Origin: Sphingomonas sp. 67-36
GTDB lineage: Bacteria; Pseudomonadota; Alphaproteobacteria; Sphingomonadales; Sphingomonadaceae
Reading direction: 5' to 3'
Assembly (NCBI GenBank): GCA_001897375.1
Contig: MKSU01000020.1
Coordinates: 1 to 64,000, forward strand
Length of the DNA stretch: 64,000 bases
Each line of letters begins with the position of its first letter. Within the stretch, counting starts at the first letter, position 1. Below the pieces are notes generated by a model. The model did not search any database, was not told the origin of the DNA, and saw only the letters and a list, made by a program, of their open reading frames with translations. Both the position numbers and the translations under genes were made by a program. This document shows positions 7,955 through 18,352 of the stretch, in pieces.

Positions 7955-10624
7955 TCAGCCCGAATTGCGCAGCGCGGTGGCGATGGCGTTGATCGACAGC
8001 AGGATTCCCTGGCTGATCCGCTCGTCGCGCTCGCCCGCGCGGTGGCGCTTCATCAGCTCGATCTGCAGCAGGTTGAGCGGCTCGATATAGGGCAGCCGCA
8101 AGCGGATCGAGGATTCGAGCGCTGGGTGCTTCTCCAGCAGCCGCGACTGGCCGGTGATCGCGAGCAGCCCGTCATGCGTGCGCTTCCAGCCGTCGCGTAT
8201 CCGGCCGAACACCTGCCTGCGCAGCGCCGCATCCTCGACCAGCCCGGCGTAACGCTCGGCGATGTCCATGTCCGATTTCGCCAGCACCATCTCCATGTTG
8301 GCGAGGGTCGCGGCGAACAAGGGCCAGCCCTCCGCCATTTCGGTGAGCAGCGCCTTGTCTTCGAATGCGGCGATCGCGCTGCCGACGCCGTACCAGCCGG
8401 GCAGCATCACCCGCGCCTGCGCCCAGGAGAATACCCAGGGGATCGCGCGCAAGTCCTCGATCCGGTGGCTCTTCGTGCGGCTCGCGGGACGGCTGCCGAT
8501 CTTGAGGCCGGAGATTTCGGCGATCGGCGTCATCTGGCGGAAGAAGGTGGTGAAGCCCTCCGTGCCGTAAACGAGATCGCGATAGGCGTGGAAGGCGGTG
8601 TCGGACAGCGCGTCCATCGCGTGGGCGAAGGTCTCGTCCTCGGCACTGGTGAGCTGCGGGGGCTCGAGGCTGGCGAGCAGGGTGGCCGACGCCATCGCCT
8701 CCAGGTTGGTCGCCGCGCTTTCGCGCGTGCCGTATTTGCCCGCGATCACCTCGCCCTGCTCGGTGATGCGGATGCGGCCCTGCACCGTGCCGGCCGGCTG
8801 GGCGAGGATCGCCGCGAAGCTCGATCCGCCGCCGCGCCCAACCGCGCCGCCGCGCCCGTGGAAAAGCTGCATCCCGACGCCCGCCGCCTCGAACACCGGC
8901 TTCAGCGCGGTCGACGCCTTGGACAATTGCCACGTCGAGGTGAGGTAGCCGCCGTCCTTGTTCGAATCCGAATAGCCGATCATCACCTCCTGATGCCCGC
9001 GCGCGGCGAGGATCGCGGCGATCTCCGGCAGGGCGAACCATTCGGCCATGATCTCCGGCGCGGCCTCCAGATCCTCGATCGTCTCGAACAGCGGCACCGC
9101 CATGATCGCGGCGCTGGGCTCGGTGCCGGGGCGATAGAGGCCGGCTTCCTTGAGCAGCAGGTTGACCTCCAGCAGGTCCGACACCGATTTCGCCATCGAG
9201 ACGATATATTGCCGGATGCAGCCGGGGCCGTAGCGGCGGTGCGCCTCCGCCGCCGCGCCGACGATGGCCAGTTCGGAGCGCGTCTCGTCCGAATAATCGG
9301 CGTAGCGCGACATCAGCGGACGCGGGCTGGACAGTTCGTGGCGCAGCAGCATCACGCGCTGGTCCTCGTCGAGCGCGGCATAATCGTCGCATACGCCCGC
9401 GACCTTCAGCAGCTCCGCCACGACGCGCTCGTGCACCGCGCTGTTCTGCCGCATGTCGAGCGTCGCGAGGTGGAAGCCGAACACCTCGACCGCACGGATC
9501 AGCCGCCCGATCGCGCCACCCGAGGCGAGCAGGCCGTCCCCCATCGCGGCGAGCGGACCCGCCAGAGCGAGCAGGTCGGCGCGGAAGGCGGCGGGATCGG
9601 GATAAGGCTCGCCGGTCAGCGTGCCCGGCCGGGGCGCGGGCTTGCCGGTCAGCGCGAGATGCGTCGCGGCGAGCCGGGCGTAGATGCCCGAGATGGCGCG
9701 GCGATACGGCTCGTCGCTGCGGCTCTCGGCCATGTCGCCGCTTTCCTCGGCCAGCGCCGTCACCGCCGCGTCGATCGGCGCCAGCTCGCTGGAGATCGAC
9801 AGCTCCGCGCCCAGCGCGTGCAACTGGTCGAGATAGTGGACCAGCACCGTCTCGCCCGCGCGCGCCAGCGCGGCGCGCAGCGATTCCGCCGTGACGAACG
9901 GGTTGCCGTCGCGATCGCCGCCGATCCAGCTTCCGGGGCGCAGGAAGGACGGGACGCGCGCGCCCATCGCCCGGTCCCAGCGCTGGTAGAGCGCGGGCAG
10001 CACCGGCAGGAACACGTCGCGCAGATAGCTGAGCGCCGTCTCCACCTCGTCGGCGACGTAGAGCCGCTCGCGGCGCAGCACGCGCGTTTCCCACAGCAGG
10101 GCGACCTGGCGCACGATCGCCTCGTCCACGCGGTCGCCGTCGCGCGTCGTCTCGATCCCGCGATCGCGCAGCGCCATCAGCGCGGCGATGCGGTTGCGAT
10201 GGTCGATCATCGACTTGCGGCGCACCTCGGTCGGGTGCGCGGTGAGCACCGGGGCGACGAGTGCGTGATCGAGCAGCGCGGCGACCGCCGCCTTGTCCAC
10301 GCCCTCGCGCTCCAGCCGCGCCAGCGCGGCGGCCATGTCCGCGCCTTCCTCTGCGGCGACGCCCTGCCGGTCCTCGGCGAGATTGGCGAGCATCGAGAAC
10401 AGCATGAAGCCGCGCACGAAATCGAGCGTCTCGTCGAGCGTCAACGCCTCCAGATGATGATCGACCGGCGGCCCGCCGCGACGATGCCGCTCGACCGAAG
10501 CGGATCGGATCGCCTCCGTCGCGGCGAACAGTCGCTCGCCGCCCAGCGCGCGGATGACGTCGCCCAGCACGCGGCCGAGATAGCGCACGTCCGGGTTGTT
10601 GGTGATCGGGGGAAGTTCGGCCAT
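7955..10624 (-). CDS. ppc: Phosphoenolpyruvate carboxylase
   Basis: The 889-aa cytoplasmic enzyme carboxylates phosphoenolpyruvate to oxaloacetate and so refills the citric acid cycle. The catalytic His motif VLTAHPTEVRRKS is near residue 130. GSWIGGDRDGNPFVT, GYSDSNKDGGYLTS and the glycine-rich FHGRGGAVGRGGG loop follow in the usual order. The C-terminus ends in ALRNSG, close to the canonical RNTG end. Length matches the family. ATG 10624 has no strong ribosome binding site but begins the expected N-terminus. It is divergent from alanine dehydrogenase across about 125 bases. Confidence 0.97.
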   Translation of the reverse strand: MAELPPITNNPDVRYLGRVLGDVIRALGGERLFAATEAIRSASVERHRRGGPPVDHHLEALTLDETLDFVRGFMLFSMLANLAEDRQGVAAEEGADMAAALARLEREGVDKAAVAALLDHALVAPVLTAHPTEVRRKSMIDHRNRIAALMALRDRGIETTRDGDRVDEAIVRQVALLWETRVLRRERLYVADEVETALSYLRDVFLPVLPALYQRWDRAMGARVPSFLRPGSWIGGDRDGNPFVTAESLRAALARAGETVLVHYLDQLHALGAELSISSELAPIDAAVTALAEESGDMAESRSDEPYRRAISGIYARLAATHLALTGKPAPRPGTLTGEPYPDPAAFRADLLALAGPLAAMGDGLLASGGAIGRLIRAVEVFGFHLATLDMRQNSAVHERVVAELLKVAGVCDDYAALDEDQRVMLLRHELSSPRPLMSRYADYSDETRSELAIVGAAAEAHRRYGPGCIRQYIVSMAKSVSDLLEVNLLLKEAGLYRPGTEPSAAIMAVPLFETIEDLEAAPEIMAEWFALPEIAAILAARGHQEVMIGYSDSNKDGGYLTSTWQLSKASTALKPVFEAAGVGMQLFHGRGGAVGRGGGSSFAAILAQPAGTVQGRIRITEQGEVIAGKYGTRESAATNLEAMASATLLASLEPPQLTSAEDETFAHAMDALSDTAFHAYRDLVYGTEGFTTFFRQMTPIAEISGLKIGSRPASRTKSHRIEDLRAIPWVFSWAQARVMLPGWYGVGSAIAAFEDKALLTEMAEGWPLFAATLANMEMVLAKSDMDIAERYAGLVEDAALRRQVFGRIRDGWKRTHDGLLAITGQSRLLEKHPALESSIRLRLPYIEPLNLLQIELMKRHRAGERDERISQGILLSINAIATALRNSG

Positions 10625-10750
10625 GGATTCGGATGCTGCAACGCAATATTTTATCGGTCAATCGCGAAACCGTGCGGAAATTGCCGTTCCGCCTGTCTTC
10701 ATATGGAATTGTTGCGCTTATATCGCACGCAACGTGCAGGAGATGGCAAG

Positions 10751-11833
10751 ATGCTGGTCGGCGTTCCGCGAGAGATAAAGAACAACGAATTCCGCGTCGG
10801 GCTGACGCCGGGCGCGGTGCGCGAATATCGCGCGCACGGGCATGAGGTGATCGTGGAGAGCGGCGCGGGCGCGGGGATCGGCGCGGGCGACGAGGTCTAT
10901 GCCCGCTCCGGCGCGCAGATCGTCGATACCGCCGCCGAAGTGTTCGCCCGCGCCGGCATGATCGTGAAGGTGAAGGAGCCGCAGCCGCAGGAATGGGTGC
11001 AGCTCCGCGAGGGGCGGATATTGTTCACCTATCTCCACCTCGCCCCCGATCCCGATCAGGCGCGCGGGCTGATGGCCTCCGGCGTCAGCGCGATCGCCTA
11101 TGAGACGGTGACGGACACGTCGGGCGGCCTGCCGCTGCTCGCGCCGATGAGCGAGGTGGCCGGGCGGCTGTCGATCGAGGCCGGGGCGAGCGCGCTGCGC
11201 GCCGTGTCGGGCGGGCGGGGGCTGCTGCTTGGCGGCGTGCCGGGGGTGCCGCCGGCCAATGTCGTGATCCTCGGCGGCGGGGTGGTCGGCACCAATGCGG
11301 CGCGGATGGCGACGGGCCTGGGCGCGAACGTCAGCATCTTCGATCGCTCGCTGCGGCGGCTGCGCCAGCTCGACGACATGTTCCACGGCCGCGTGGACAC
11401 GCATTTCTCCACCATCGCCGCGATCGAGGAGGCGCTCGCCACCGCCGACGTGGTGATCGGCGCGGTGCTGGTGCCCGGCGCCGCCGCGCCCAAGCTGGTG
11501 ACGCGCGGGATGCTGGGGTTGATGAAGCCGCGCGCGGTGCTGGTCGATGTCGCGATCGATCAGGGCGGCTGCTTCGAGACGTCGCACCCCACCACCCATG
11601 CCGATCCCACCTATGAGGTGGACGGCGTGATCCATTATTGCGTCGCCAACATGCCCGGCGCGGTGCCGCTCACCTCCAGCCACGCGCTCAACAACGCCAC
11701 CTTGCCCTATGGGCTGGCGCTGGCGGAGAAGGGGCTGGCCGCGCTGGACGACGATCCGGGACTGAAGGAAGGGTTGAACGTCGATCGCGGGCGGATCGTC
11801 AACAGGGTGGTGGCGGCGGCGCTCGGGTTTTGA
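10751..11833 (+). CDS. ald: Alanine dehydrogenase
   Basis: The 360-aa enzyme interconverts L-alanine and pyruvate with NAD. The N-terminus [20 protein letters not shown] carries the substrate-binding Arg. VKVKEPQ supplies the expected Lys, and FTYLHLAPD the catalytic His near residue 96. The NAD-binding Rossmann motif [17 protein letters not shown] is at about 167-183, and DVAIDQGG supplies the catalytic Asp. An AGGAG site precedes ATG 10751. The upstream region shared with ppc holds a TTGCG-N11-CGCAA inverted repeat (near 10714-10734) that could be an operator. Confidence 0.95.
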   Translation: MLVGVPREIKNNEFRVGLTPGAVREYRAHGHEVIVESGAGAGIGAGDEVYARSGAQIVDTAAEVFARAGMIVKVKEPQPQEWVQLREGRILFTYLHLAPDPDQARGLMASGVSAIAYETVTDTSGGLPLLAPMSEVAGRLSIEAGASALRAVSGGRGLLLGGVPGVPPANVVILGGGVVGTNAARMATGLGANVSIFDRSLRRLRQLDDMFHGRVDTHFSTIAAIEEALATADVVIGAVLVPGAAAPKLVTRGMLGLMKPRAVLVDVAIDQGGCFETSHPTTHADPTYEVDGVIHYCVANMPGAVPLTSSHALNNATLPYGLALAEKGLAALDDDPGLKEGLNVDRGRIVNRVVAAALGF

Positions 11834-11878
11834 GCCGGCCGTTGAGCCGGCGCCCGCGCCGCCCTACATCCATCCGCG

Positions 11879-12922
11879 ATGACCGCCGGCACCCCCGTCA
11901 ACGAGCTTAGCGACCGCGCGCGCGATATCTTCCGCCGCGTGGTGGACAGCTATCTCGAAAGCGGCGTGCCGGTGGGATCGCGCACGCTGGCGCAGGCCGG
12001 GCTGAGCCTGTCGCCCGCGTCGATCCGCAGCGTGCTCGCCCAGCTCGAGACGATGGGGCTGCTCGCAGCGCCGCATACCTCCGCCGGGCGGATGCCGACC
12101 GAGCTTGGCCTCAGGCTGTTCGTCGACGGCATGATGCAGGTTTCCGAGCCGAGCCGGGAGGAGCGCGCCGCGATCGAATCGCGCGCCGCCGCCGCCGGGC
12201 CGGTGGAGGAGGCGCTGGCCGCCACCACCGCCGCGCTTTCCGGCCTGTCCGCCTGCGCCGGGCTGGTGATGGTGCCCAAGCACGAGCAGGTGCTGCGCTC
12301 GATCGGCTTCGTGCCCCTGTCGCAGACGCAGGCGCTGGCGGTGCTGGTCAGCGAGGACGGCGCGGTCGAGAATCGCGTGATCGACCTGCCCCCGGACGTC
12401 GGCGCATCCGCGCTGGTGGAGGCGGGGAACTACATGTCCGCCACGCTCTCCGGCCTGACGCTGTCGCAGGCGCGGGCGCGGATCGACCATGAGCTTGCCG
12501 CCGGCCGCGCCGCGCTCGACGCCACCGCGCAGGCGCTGATCCAGCGCGGCATCGCGGTGTGGAGCGAGGACGGCGGCCGCCGCCCCGTGCTGATCGTGCG
12601 CGGGCAGGGGCGGCTGCTCGACGATGCCGCCGCCGCCGATCTGGAGCGGGTGCGCGACCTGCTCGACGATCTGGAGGGCAAGCAGGAGATCGCCGCGCTG
12701 CTCGATTCGGCGCGCGCCGGCGATGCGACGCGCATCTTCATCGGCGCGGAGACGAAATTGTTCGCGCTTTCCGGCTCGTCGGTGATCGCCAAGCCCTTTC
12801 GCGGGCAGGACGGGCGGGTCGTCGGCGTGGTGGGGGTGATCGGCCCGACGCGGTTGAACTATGCGCGCGTCGTGCCCATGGTGGATTTCACGGCCGCGAC
12901 GCTCGCCCGCCTGATCGGGTGA
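11879..12922 (+). CDS. hrcA: Heat-inducible transcription repressor HrcA
   Basis: The 347-aa protein represses chaperone operons by binding CIRCE operators in the absence of stress. An N-terminal winged helix ([20 protein letters not shown], then [19 protein letters not shown]) is followed by the conserved [18 protein letters not shown] segment. A GAF-like dimerisation domain follows. I found no CIRCE inverted repeat in the 45 bases upstream, so autoregulation through CIRCE is not supported here. It lies 22 bases upstream of grpE. Confidence 0.95.
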   Translation: MTAGTPVNELSDRARDIFRRVVDSYLESGVPVGSRTLAQAGLSLSPASIRSVLAQLETMGLLAAPHTSAGRMPTELGLRLFVDGMMQVSEPSREERAAIESRAAAAGPVEEALAATTAALSGLSACAGLVMVPKHEQVLRSIGFVPLSQTQALAVLVSEDGAVENRVIDLPPDVGASALVEAGNYMSATLSGLTLSQARARIDHELAAGRAALDATAQALIQRGIAVWSEDGGRRPVLIVRGQGRLLDDAAAADLERVRDLLDDLEGKQEIAALLDSARAGDATRIFIGAETKLFALSGSSVIAKPFRGQDGRVVGVVGVIGPTRLNYARVVPMVDFTAATLARLIG

Positions 12923-12944
12923 GCCGCCAACAGACAGGAAGACG

Positions 12945-13484
12945 ATGACCGACGAGAACACGACCGAGAATCTGCGCGACGAAACCGCCGAGACGGCGCC
13001 TGAAGTCGCGGAGCATGATCGCGTCGGCGAGCTGGAGAATGCGCTCGCCGAGGCGAAGCAGCAGGTGCTCTACGCCCAGGCGGAGGTGCAGAACATGCGT
13101 CGCCGCGCCGAGAAGGATGCCGCCGACGCGCGCGCCTATGCCGCGACCAGCTTCGCGCGCGACGTGCTTTCCGTCAGCGACAATCTGGAGCGCGGACTCG
13201 CCGCCATTCCGGCGGACCTGCGCGAGGACGAGAAGATGAAGGGCCTCGTCGCCGGACTCGACGCGACGATGCGCGAGCTTGCCAATGTATTCCAGCGCCA
13301 TGGCATCACCCGCATCGCCGCGCTGGGCGAGAAGCTCGATCCCAACCGGCATCAGGCGATGATGGAGGTTCCCTCCGCCGATGCCGAGCCGGGGACGATC
13401 GTGCAGGAGATGCAGTCCGGCTGGATGATCCGCGACCGGCTGCTGCGTCCGGCGCTGGTCGGCGTCGCCAAGGCCGCCGGCTGA
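12945..13484 (+). CDS. grpE: Nucleotide exchange factor GrpE
   Basis: The 179-aa cochaperone exchanges ADP for ATP on DnaK. An acidic, disordered start is followed by a long coiled-coil helix (ELENALAEAKQQVLYAQAEV, then QNMRRRAEKD). The C-terminal beta domain ends in the conserved GWMIRDRLLRPALVGVAK. Length is typical. It follows hrcA closely, as in many bacteria, and is followed four bases later by threonine synthase. Confidence 0.96.
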   Translation: MTDENTTENLRDETAETAPEVAEHDRVGELENALAEAKQQVLYAQAEVQNMRRRAEKDAADARAYAATSFARDVLSVSDNLERGLAAIPADLREDEKMKGLVAGLDATMRELANVFQRHGITRIAALGEKLDPNRHQAMMEVPSADAEPGTIVQEMQSGWMIRDRLLRPALVGVAKAAG

Positions 13485-13488
13485 GCGG

Positions 13489-14712
<1,224 letters not shown>

Positions 14713-14730
14713 CGGCCGCGCGGACGCACC

Positions 14731-15186
14731 TCACTTCGCGAAGCTGACCTCGTTATAGAGCGCGTCGTCGATGAAGGTGCGATACTTTTCGTACCCGGCG
14801 ACCGCCGCCTTGGCATCGTTCTCGCTCAGCCCGGCGACGATCTCCTTCTCGATCGCCTCGTCGCGCGCCCTGTTCGGCTCGAGCGCCGCGGCGTTGGTGA
14901 AATGCGCCATGATGACGACGCTCGGCGAGTTCTTGGTATAGCCGTTGCGCACGAGGAACCGGTAATCGTCGACGAGACCGCGCTTCTTCAGCGCCTCGAA
15001 CACCGGAACCTGCGTTCGTTTAAGGCCGGTGAGATAATCGTCGACGTGATTTGGATCGACCTCGATCGCGTTGATATCCCAAAAACCTTTCGTCGGACTG
15101 TAATCGACCCACTGTTTCGCGCCGGCCGTGGAAGCACAAAGCAAAGCCGCAACGCCGGACAGCAGGCAGGAAGACATGCGAATCAT
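14731..15186 (-). CDS. Secreted hypothetical protein
   Basis: The product is 151 aa. A clear signal peptide (MIRMSSCLLSGVAALLCASTAGA) leads to a mature domain beginning KQWVDYSPTKGFWDINAIEV. The mature part is helical and resembles small periplasmic proteins that carry a dimeric alpha+beta-like fold, but I do not recognise the family. ATG 15186 has GGGGAGA upstream. It is convergent with the threonine synthase gene across 18 bases. Confidence 0.7.
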   Translation of the reverse strand: MIRMSSCLLSGVAALLCASTAGAKQWVDYSPTKGFWDINAIEVDPNHVDDYLTGLKRTQVPVFEALKKRGLVDDYRFLVRNGYTKNSPSVVIMAHFTNAAALEPNRARDEAIEKEIVAGLSENDAKAAVAGYEKYRTFIDDALYNEVSFAK

Positions 15187-15327
15187 GGTGATTCTCCCCG
15201 TTCCTCCCGGAGGAACGAGGGCAACACCATATCGCGCGGGTGGCAAGGGCGCCGTTGTATGGAAGCGACGCGGGAAATTCTGATCGCCTTAATATTGCCC
15301 GCTAAAAAATATTTACGTAGTTCGCGC

Positions 15328-16161
15328 TTATTCCAGCGGTTCCCCCGAGATCGTGATGCGGTGCATCAGCCGGCGGTGGCCATGATAGTCGTTCATCGCG
15401 AAATGCCATGTCGAGCGATTGTCCCAGATCGCCAGCGATCCCGGCGCCCATTGCAGGCGGCAGTGGAATTCCGGCCGCATCGCCACTGCATAGAGATATT
15501 GCAGCAGCGGCAGGCTCTCCTCGCGCGTCCAGCCCTCGAAATGCAGCGTGAAGGCGGGATTGACGTAGAGCAGTTCGCGCCCGGTCACCGGATGGCGCAG
15601 CGCGACCGGGTGGTCGGCGCGGGTGCGGATGTCATGGCCCTTCAGGTCGGCCGCCTGATCGGTCTGCGCGTAGATGCCGTCGGTGCTGTAGATATGATCG
15701 GCCGAATGCACCGCGCGCAGCCCGCGCAGCGTGTTCTTCAGCCCTTCCGACAGCGAATCGAACGCCGCGCCCATGCTGGCGAACAAGGTGTCGCCCCCGC
15801 TCGGCGGCGTCTCCCGCGCGAGCAGGATCGAGCCCATCGCGGGCACCTGGTCATAACTGTGATCGGTGTGCCAGCCGCCGCCGATATTGGTGGTCTGCTT
15901 CTCCGATTTCCGCACCTCGGCGATTTCGGGATAGCCGCCGTTGGCCGGGAAATAACTGTTCACGTCGATCCCGCCCCAGCGCCGCGCGAAGGCGATATGC
16001 TGTTCCGGCGTGAGCTGCTGATCGCGGACGAACAGCACGCCGTGATCGGCCACCGCCTGCCGCAGCGCGCCGAACGCGGTGTCGTCGATCGCGTTCAGGT
16101 CGATATCGAGCGCCTCGACGCCGACATGATCGGCCAGCGGGGCGAATTGCACGTTGCTCAT
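15328..16161 (-). CDS. TauD/TfdA family Fe(II)/2-oxoglutarate dioxygenase
   Basis: The 277-aa enzyme has the facial triad His-X-Asp in GGGWHTDHSYDQVPAMGS (about residues 103-106) and the distal His in WDNRSTWHFAMNDY. The 2-oxoglutarate-binding Arg is in HRRLMHRITISG. ELLYVNPAFTLHFEGW is a typical TauD-family stretch. Substrate could be taurine, another sulfonate, or an aryloxy or alkylsulfate compound; there are no transporter genes nearby to decide. ATG 16161 has GAGAGGACGAG upstream. It is divergent from a Crp/Fnr-type regulator. Confidence 0.85.
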   Translation of the reverse strand: MSNVQFAPLADHVGVEALDIDLNAIDDTAFGALRQAVADHGVLFVRDQQLTPEQHIAFARRWGGIDVNSYFPANGGYPEIAEVRKSEKQTTNIGGGWHTDHSYDQVPAMGSILLARETPPSGGDTLFASMGAAFDSLSEGLKNTLRGLRAVHSADHIYSTDGIYAQTDQAADLKGHDIRTRADHPVALRHPVTGRELLYVNPAFTLHFEGWTREESLPLLQYLYAVAMRPEFHCRLQWAPGSLAIWDNRSTWHFAMNDYHGHRRLMHRITISGEPLE

Positions 16162-16211
16162 CTCGTCCTCTCCTCGTTGCGCGCAATCTACCGCTATCGC
16201 TCGCATCTGAA

Positions 16212-16227
16212 TGTCACCTTCGTTACA
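16212..16227. promoter_or_regulatory. Crp/Fnr-type palindromic operator candidate
   Basis: TGTCAC-CTTC-GTTACA is an imperfect dyad (one mismatch per half-site) with the TGTnAC-N4-GTnACA geometry of Crp/Fnr-family sites. It lies nine bases before the ATG of the Crp/Fnr-type regulator and in the promoter region shared with the dioxygenase. A second perfect palindrome, TTGCGCGCAA, is at 16177-16186. The role in autoregulation is inferred. Confidence 0.5.
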
Positions 16228-16235
16228 TTACTTGC

Positions 16236-16886
16236 ATGGAAATCGAGACGCTCGCGCTGCGCGGCGCGTGGTTCGCGCATCTTTCGCCGCCGTTGCGCGC
16301 GGCGCTGCTGCGCGCCGGCCGGGTGGTGCGGCTCGACGCCGGGCAATGGGTCTATGGCGAGGGCGACGAGGAGACCGGCGTCGTGCTGGTGCTGGACGGA
16401 TCGTTGAGGATCGAGGCGTCGGTGGGGGCGGAACGCGACGTGCTCGTCAACCTCGCCCCGGCGGGCGCCGCGTTCGGCCAGTCGCGGCGCGGCGGCGGCG
16501 GCCCGCGCATCGTCACCGCGCGCGCGGCCGGTCGCGCCACGGTGATGCTGATCGCGGACAGTGCGCTGGAGCGGATCGCGGCGGAGCAGCCGCTGCTGTG
16601 GCGCGCGGTGAGCGAGCTGGTTTACGGCCAGCTCGACGCGATGGTGCATCTGGCCGCGCAACTGCTCGCGCTCGGCCCGCGCGGGCGGATCGCGGCGCGG
16701 CTGCTTGCGTTCGGCGGCGAGGGCGGGGCGGCGCTGGGCCAGGCGGACCTCGCGGAGATGTGCGGCCTGTCGCGCAAGTCGGTCAACGCGCACCTCGCCG
16801 CGCTGGAGCGGCGCGGGGCGATCGCGCGGGGTTACGGGCGAATCGCGATCCTCGATGCGGGCGCGTTGCGGATATTGGTGGAGTGA
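16236..16886 (+). CDS. Crp/Fnr family transcriptional regulator
   Basis: The product is 216 aa. A cyclic-nucleotide-binding-like beta-roll (residues about 12-110, with VYGEGDEETGVVLVLDGSL) is followed by a dimerisation helix. A C-terminal HTH follows (LGQADLAEMCGLSRKSVNAH, then LAALERRG). No cysteine cluster for an iron-sulfur sensor is visible, so it is not a classical Fnr. The ligand is unknown. A dyad just upstream suggests self-regulation and possible control of the divergent dioxygenase. Confidence 0.85.
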   Translation: MEIETLALRGAWFAHLSPPLRAALLRAGRVVRLDAGQWVYGEGDEETGVVLVLDGSLRIEASVGAERDVLVNLAPAGAAFGQSRRGGGGPRIVTARAAGRATVMLIADSALERIAAEQPLLWRAVSELVYGQLDAMVHLAAQLLALGPRGRIAARLLAFGGEGGAALGQADLAEMCGLSRKSVNAHLAALERRGAIARGYGRIAILDAGALRILVE

Positions 16887-16994
16887 TGTGGCTTGGTGGC
16901 AGGGTTGGGGTGGTTTCAAGACTGTCCGTTTCCGGCGATGAGATGACTAATGGCGGGCGTTGACGCACAGCGGCGTGGCGAGCATTTTGGATGG

Positions 16995-17366
16995 ATGAAC
17001 AGATGGGCCATCTTCATTGCGTGCGTATCAAGCTCGGCTATGGGCCAAGCTGTCACCAATCCCACGCCGTCTAATTTGACGTATCGCCTTGAATACGCGA
17101 CCCGAGATGCTGACGCGCACCACGACTGTCCCTCTCAACGTGGCAAACGTTATGCAGCGGATTTCCGGCAGCGTTACGGGAAACGAATACAACACTTAAA
17201 GGATGTCCATCTCGCCCGATCAGGTCCTGATCCAGACTTCATCATCCTGACCGATTGCCGAACGTTTATGGGTTCAACCGCAGAGCGAGATGCGCGGCAT
17301 CGTAAGGCTATGAGTGACTTTGAGCCCACGTTACGCGCATTAGAGCATGAGTTCGGCGGTTACTGA
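16995..17366 (+). CDS. Secreted hypothetical protein, atypical composition
   Basis: The product is 123 aa with a short signal-like N-terminus (MNRWAIFIACVSSSAMGQA). The mature part has two Cys and a basic middle (CPSQRGKRYAADFRQRYGKR). Base composition is less GC-rich than the neighbours, suggesting later acquisition. I do not recognise the family. ATG 16995 is selected because the hydrophobic segment starts there; the ribosome binding site is weak. Confidence 0.5.
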   Translation: MNRWAIFIACVSSSAMGQAVTNPTPSNLTYRLEYATRDADAHHDCPSQRGKRYAADFRQRYGKRIQHLKDVHLARSGPDPDFIILTDCRTFMGSTAERDARHRKAMSDFEPTLRALEHEFGGY

Positions 17367-17424
17367 GGAAACACAAAGGACCGCTCTAAAGCGCCGGTGC
17401 CGACCGATCTAATGTCTGCCATTG

Positions 17425-17453
17425 GGCGAAACCCACCCCGCGTCCAGGTGGGG
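17425..17453 (-). terminator. Terminator of the tmRNA gene
   Basis: On the minus strand CCCCACC TGGACGC GGGGTGGG forms a GC-rich stem followed by TTTCG. It begins where the last tmRNA pseudoknot ends. Confidence 0.55.
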
Positions 17454-17790
17454 AGCTTCTGTTGCCCGGCGCTCCCCGTGCCGCTGGAATCCGCTTCTGT
17501 TGCCCGGTGCGGCCCAACCGCGCTTTTGTCCTTGTAATCTAGACCGTTAGGTCACTGATTACGCGGCAATCGCGAGCGCCTCGTTGTCGTTGGCACTTGT
17601 GTACGGGCCGTCACGGTGGTCCCATTCCGGGCAAAAGCCAGCGCTTTTCAACACACGTCGATCCTGGTTCGGCCCCGTCATCATCCGCCCGCAAGGACGG
17701 TTGGTGGTGGAGCCGCCGGGTACTGCCCCCGGGTCCGCTGCGCCTATTAATCGCCGGCGTTTATCGCCATAGCCGTGGGGCAAGCCCCGC
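17450..17790 (-). ncRNA. ssrA: Two-piece (circularly permuted) tmRNA
   Basis: Minus strand. The coding piece starts at about 17676 with GGGGCCGAACCAGGATCGAC, the canonical tmRNA 5' end. Its resume codon and tag ORF are at 17594-17559 and encode ANDNEALAIAA followed by TAA. Helix 5 (GACC TAAC GGTC) and two repeated pseudoknot segments sharing CCGGGCAACAGAAGC follow. The acceptor piece lies upstream: T-arm CCGGG-GGCAGTA-CCCGG and acceptor strand CGGCTCC-A-CCA ending at 17705. The strands GGGGCCG and CGGCTCC pair with one G-U. A 28-nt intervening segment (17704-17677) separates the pieces and is removed in the mature two-piece RNA. The outer ends are approximate. It rescues stalled ribosomes with SmpB. 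Confidence 0.92.
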
Positions 17791-17875
17791 GAGCACGACC
17801 GATATAGGCGCTCGGCACGAAAACGAAAAGCCCGCCTTTCGCTCGCCATAATGCGGGTGCATAGAATAGAGTATC

Positions 17876-18307
17876 ATGTTGACGCAGCGTTCCCGCTACG
17901 CGCTCCGCGCGATGCTTTTCCTGGCAGAGGCCCCCGCCGCCAGCCCCCCGATCCCGATGAACCGCATCGCGACCGAGGCGAACGTGCCGCGAAAATTCCT
18001 CGAACTGATTCTCGCCGACCTGCGCGACGCCGGGCTGCTGCTCAGCCAGCGCGGCAAGATGGGCGGCTATCGCCTGTCGCGCGCCAGCCACCTGATCTCG
18101 CTGGGCGACATCATCCGCGTGATCGAGGGGCCGCTGGCGCTGGTGCCATGCGTCAGCCGCACCGCCTATCGCGCGTGCAAGGATTGCAAGAGCGAGGCGG
18201 ATTGCGCGATTCGCCATGCGATGATGCGGGTGCGCGACGAGACGGCGCGCATCCTGGACGGCACCAGCCTGGCCGACGCCACGGCGGAGGATCTCGTCGC
18301 CGCCTGA
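17876..18307 (+). CDS. Rrf2 family transcriptional regulator
   Basis: The product is 143 aa. The N-terminal winged helix starts MLTQRSRYALRAMLFLAEA and includes the family's recognition helix near VPRKFLELILADLRDAGLL. The wing QRGKMGGYRLSR follows. A cysteine cluster at about residues 92, 101, 104 and 110 (PCVSR..CKDC....C) could hold an iron-sulfur cluster, as in IscR/NsrR/RsrR-type members. The ligand and targets are unknown. No isc or suf genes are adjacent. It is convergent with mscL. Confidence 0.9.
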   Translation: MLTQRSRYALRAMLFLAEAPAASPPIPMNRIATEANVPRKFLELILADLRDAGLLLSQRGKMGGYRLSRASHLISLGDIIRVIEGPLALVPCVSRTAYRACKDCKSEADCAIRHAMMRVRDETARILDGTSLADATAEDLVAA

Positions 18308-18310
18308 ATC

Positions 18311-18344
18311 TTCCGCCGCCCCGGCCGGACCGGAGGCGGCGGAA
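18311..18344. terminator. Bidirectional hairpin between convergent genes
   Basis: A perfect 10-bp stem, TTCCGCCGCC / GGCGGCGGAA, encloses a 14-base GC-rich loop. It sits four bases after the Rrf2 gene and nine bases after the end of mscL on the other strand. Confidence 0.65.
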
Positions 18345-18352
18345 CGATCGCG

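Noticed and set aside
8042-10750. Very long plus-strand open frame antisense to ppc and continuous with ald
   Set aside because: High GC leaves the antisense frame open. It has no family features and ppc is unambiguous; the real ald start is ATG 10751.
11834-11878. CIRCE operator before hrcA
   Set aside because: No TTAGCACTC-N9-GAGTGCTAA-like repeat is present; only a 6-bp GCCGGC hairpin is seen.
17559-17849. Minus- and plus-strand frames in the tmRNA region
   Set aside because: They cover the tmRNA pieces. Only the 11-codon tag at 17594-17559 is truly translated.
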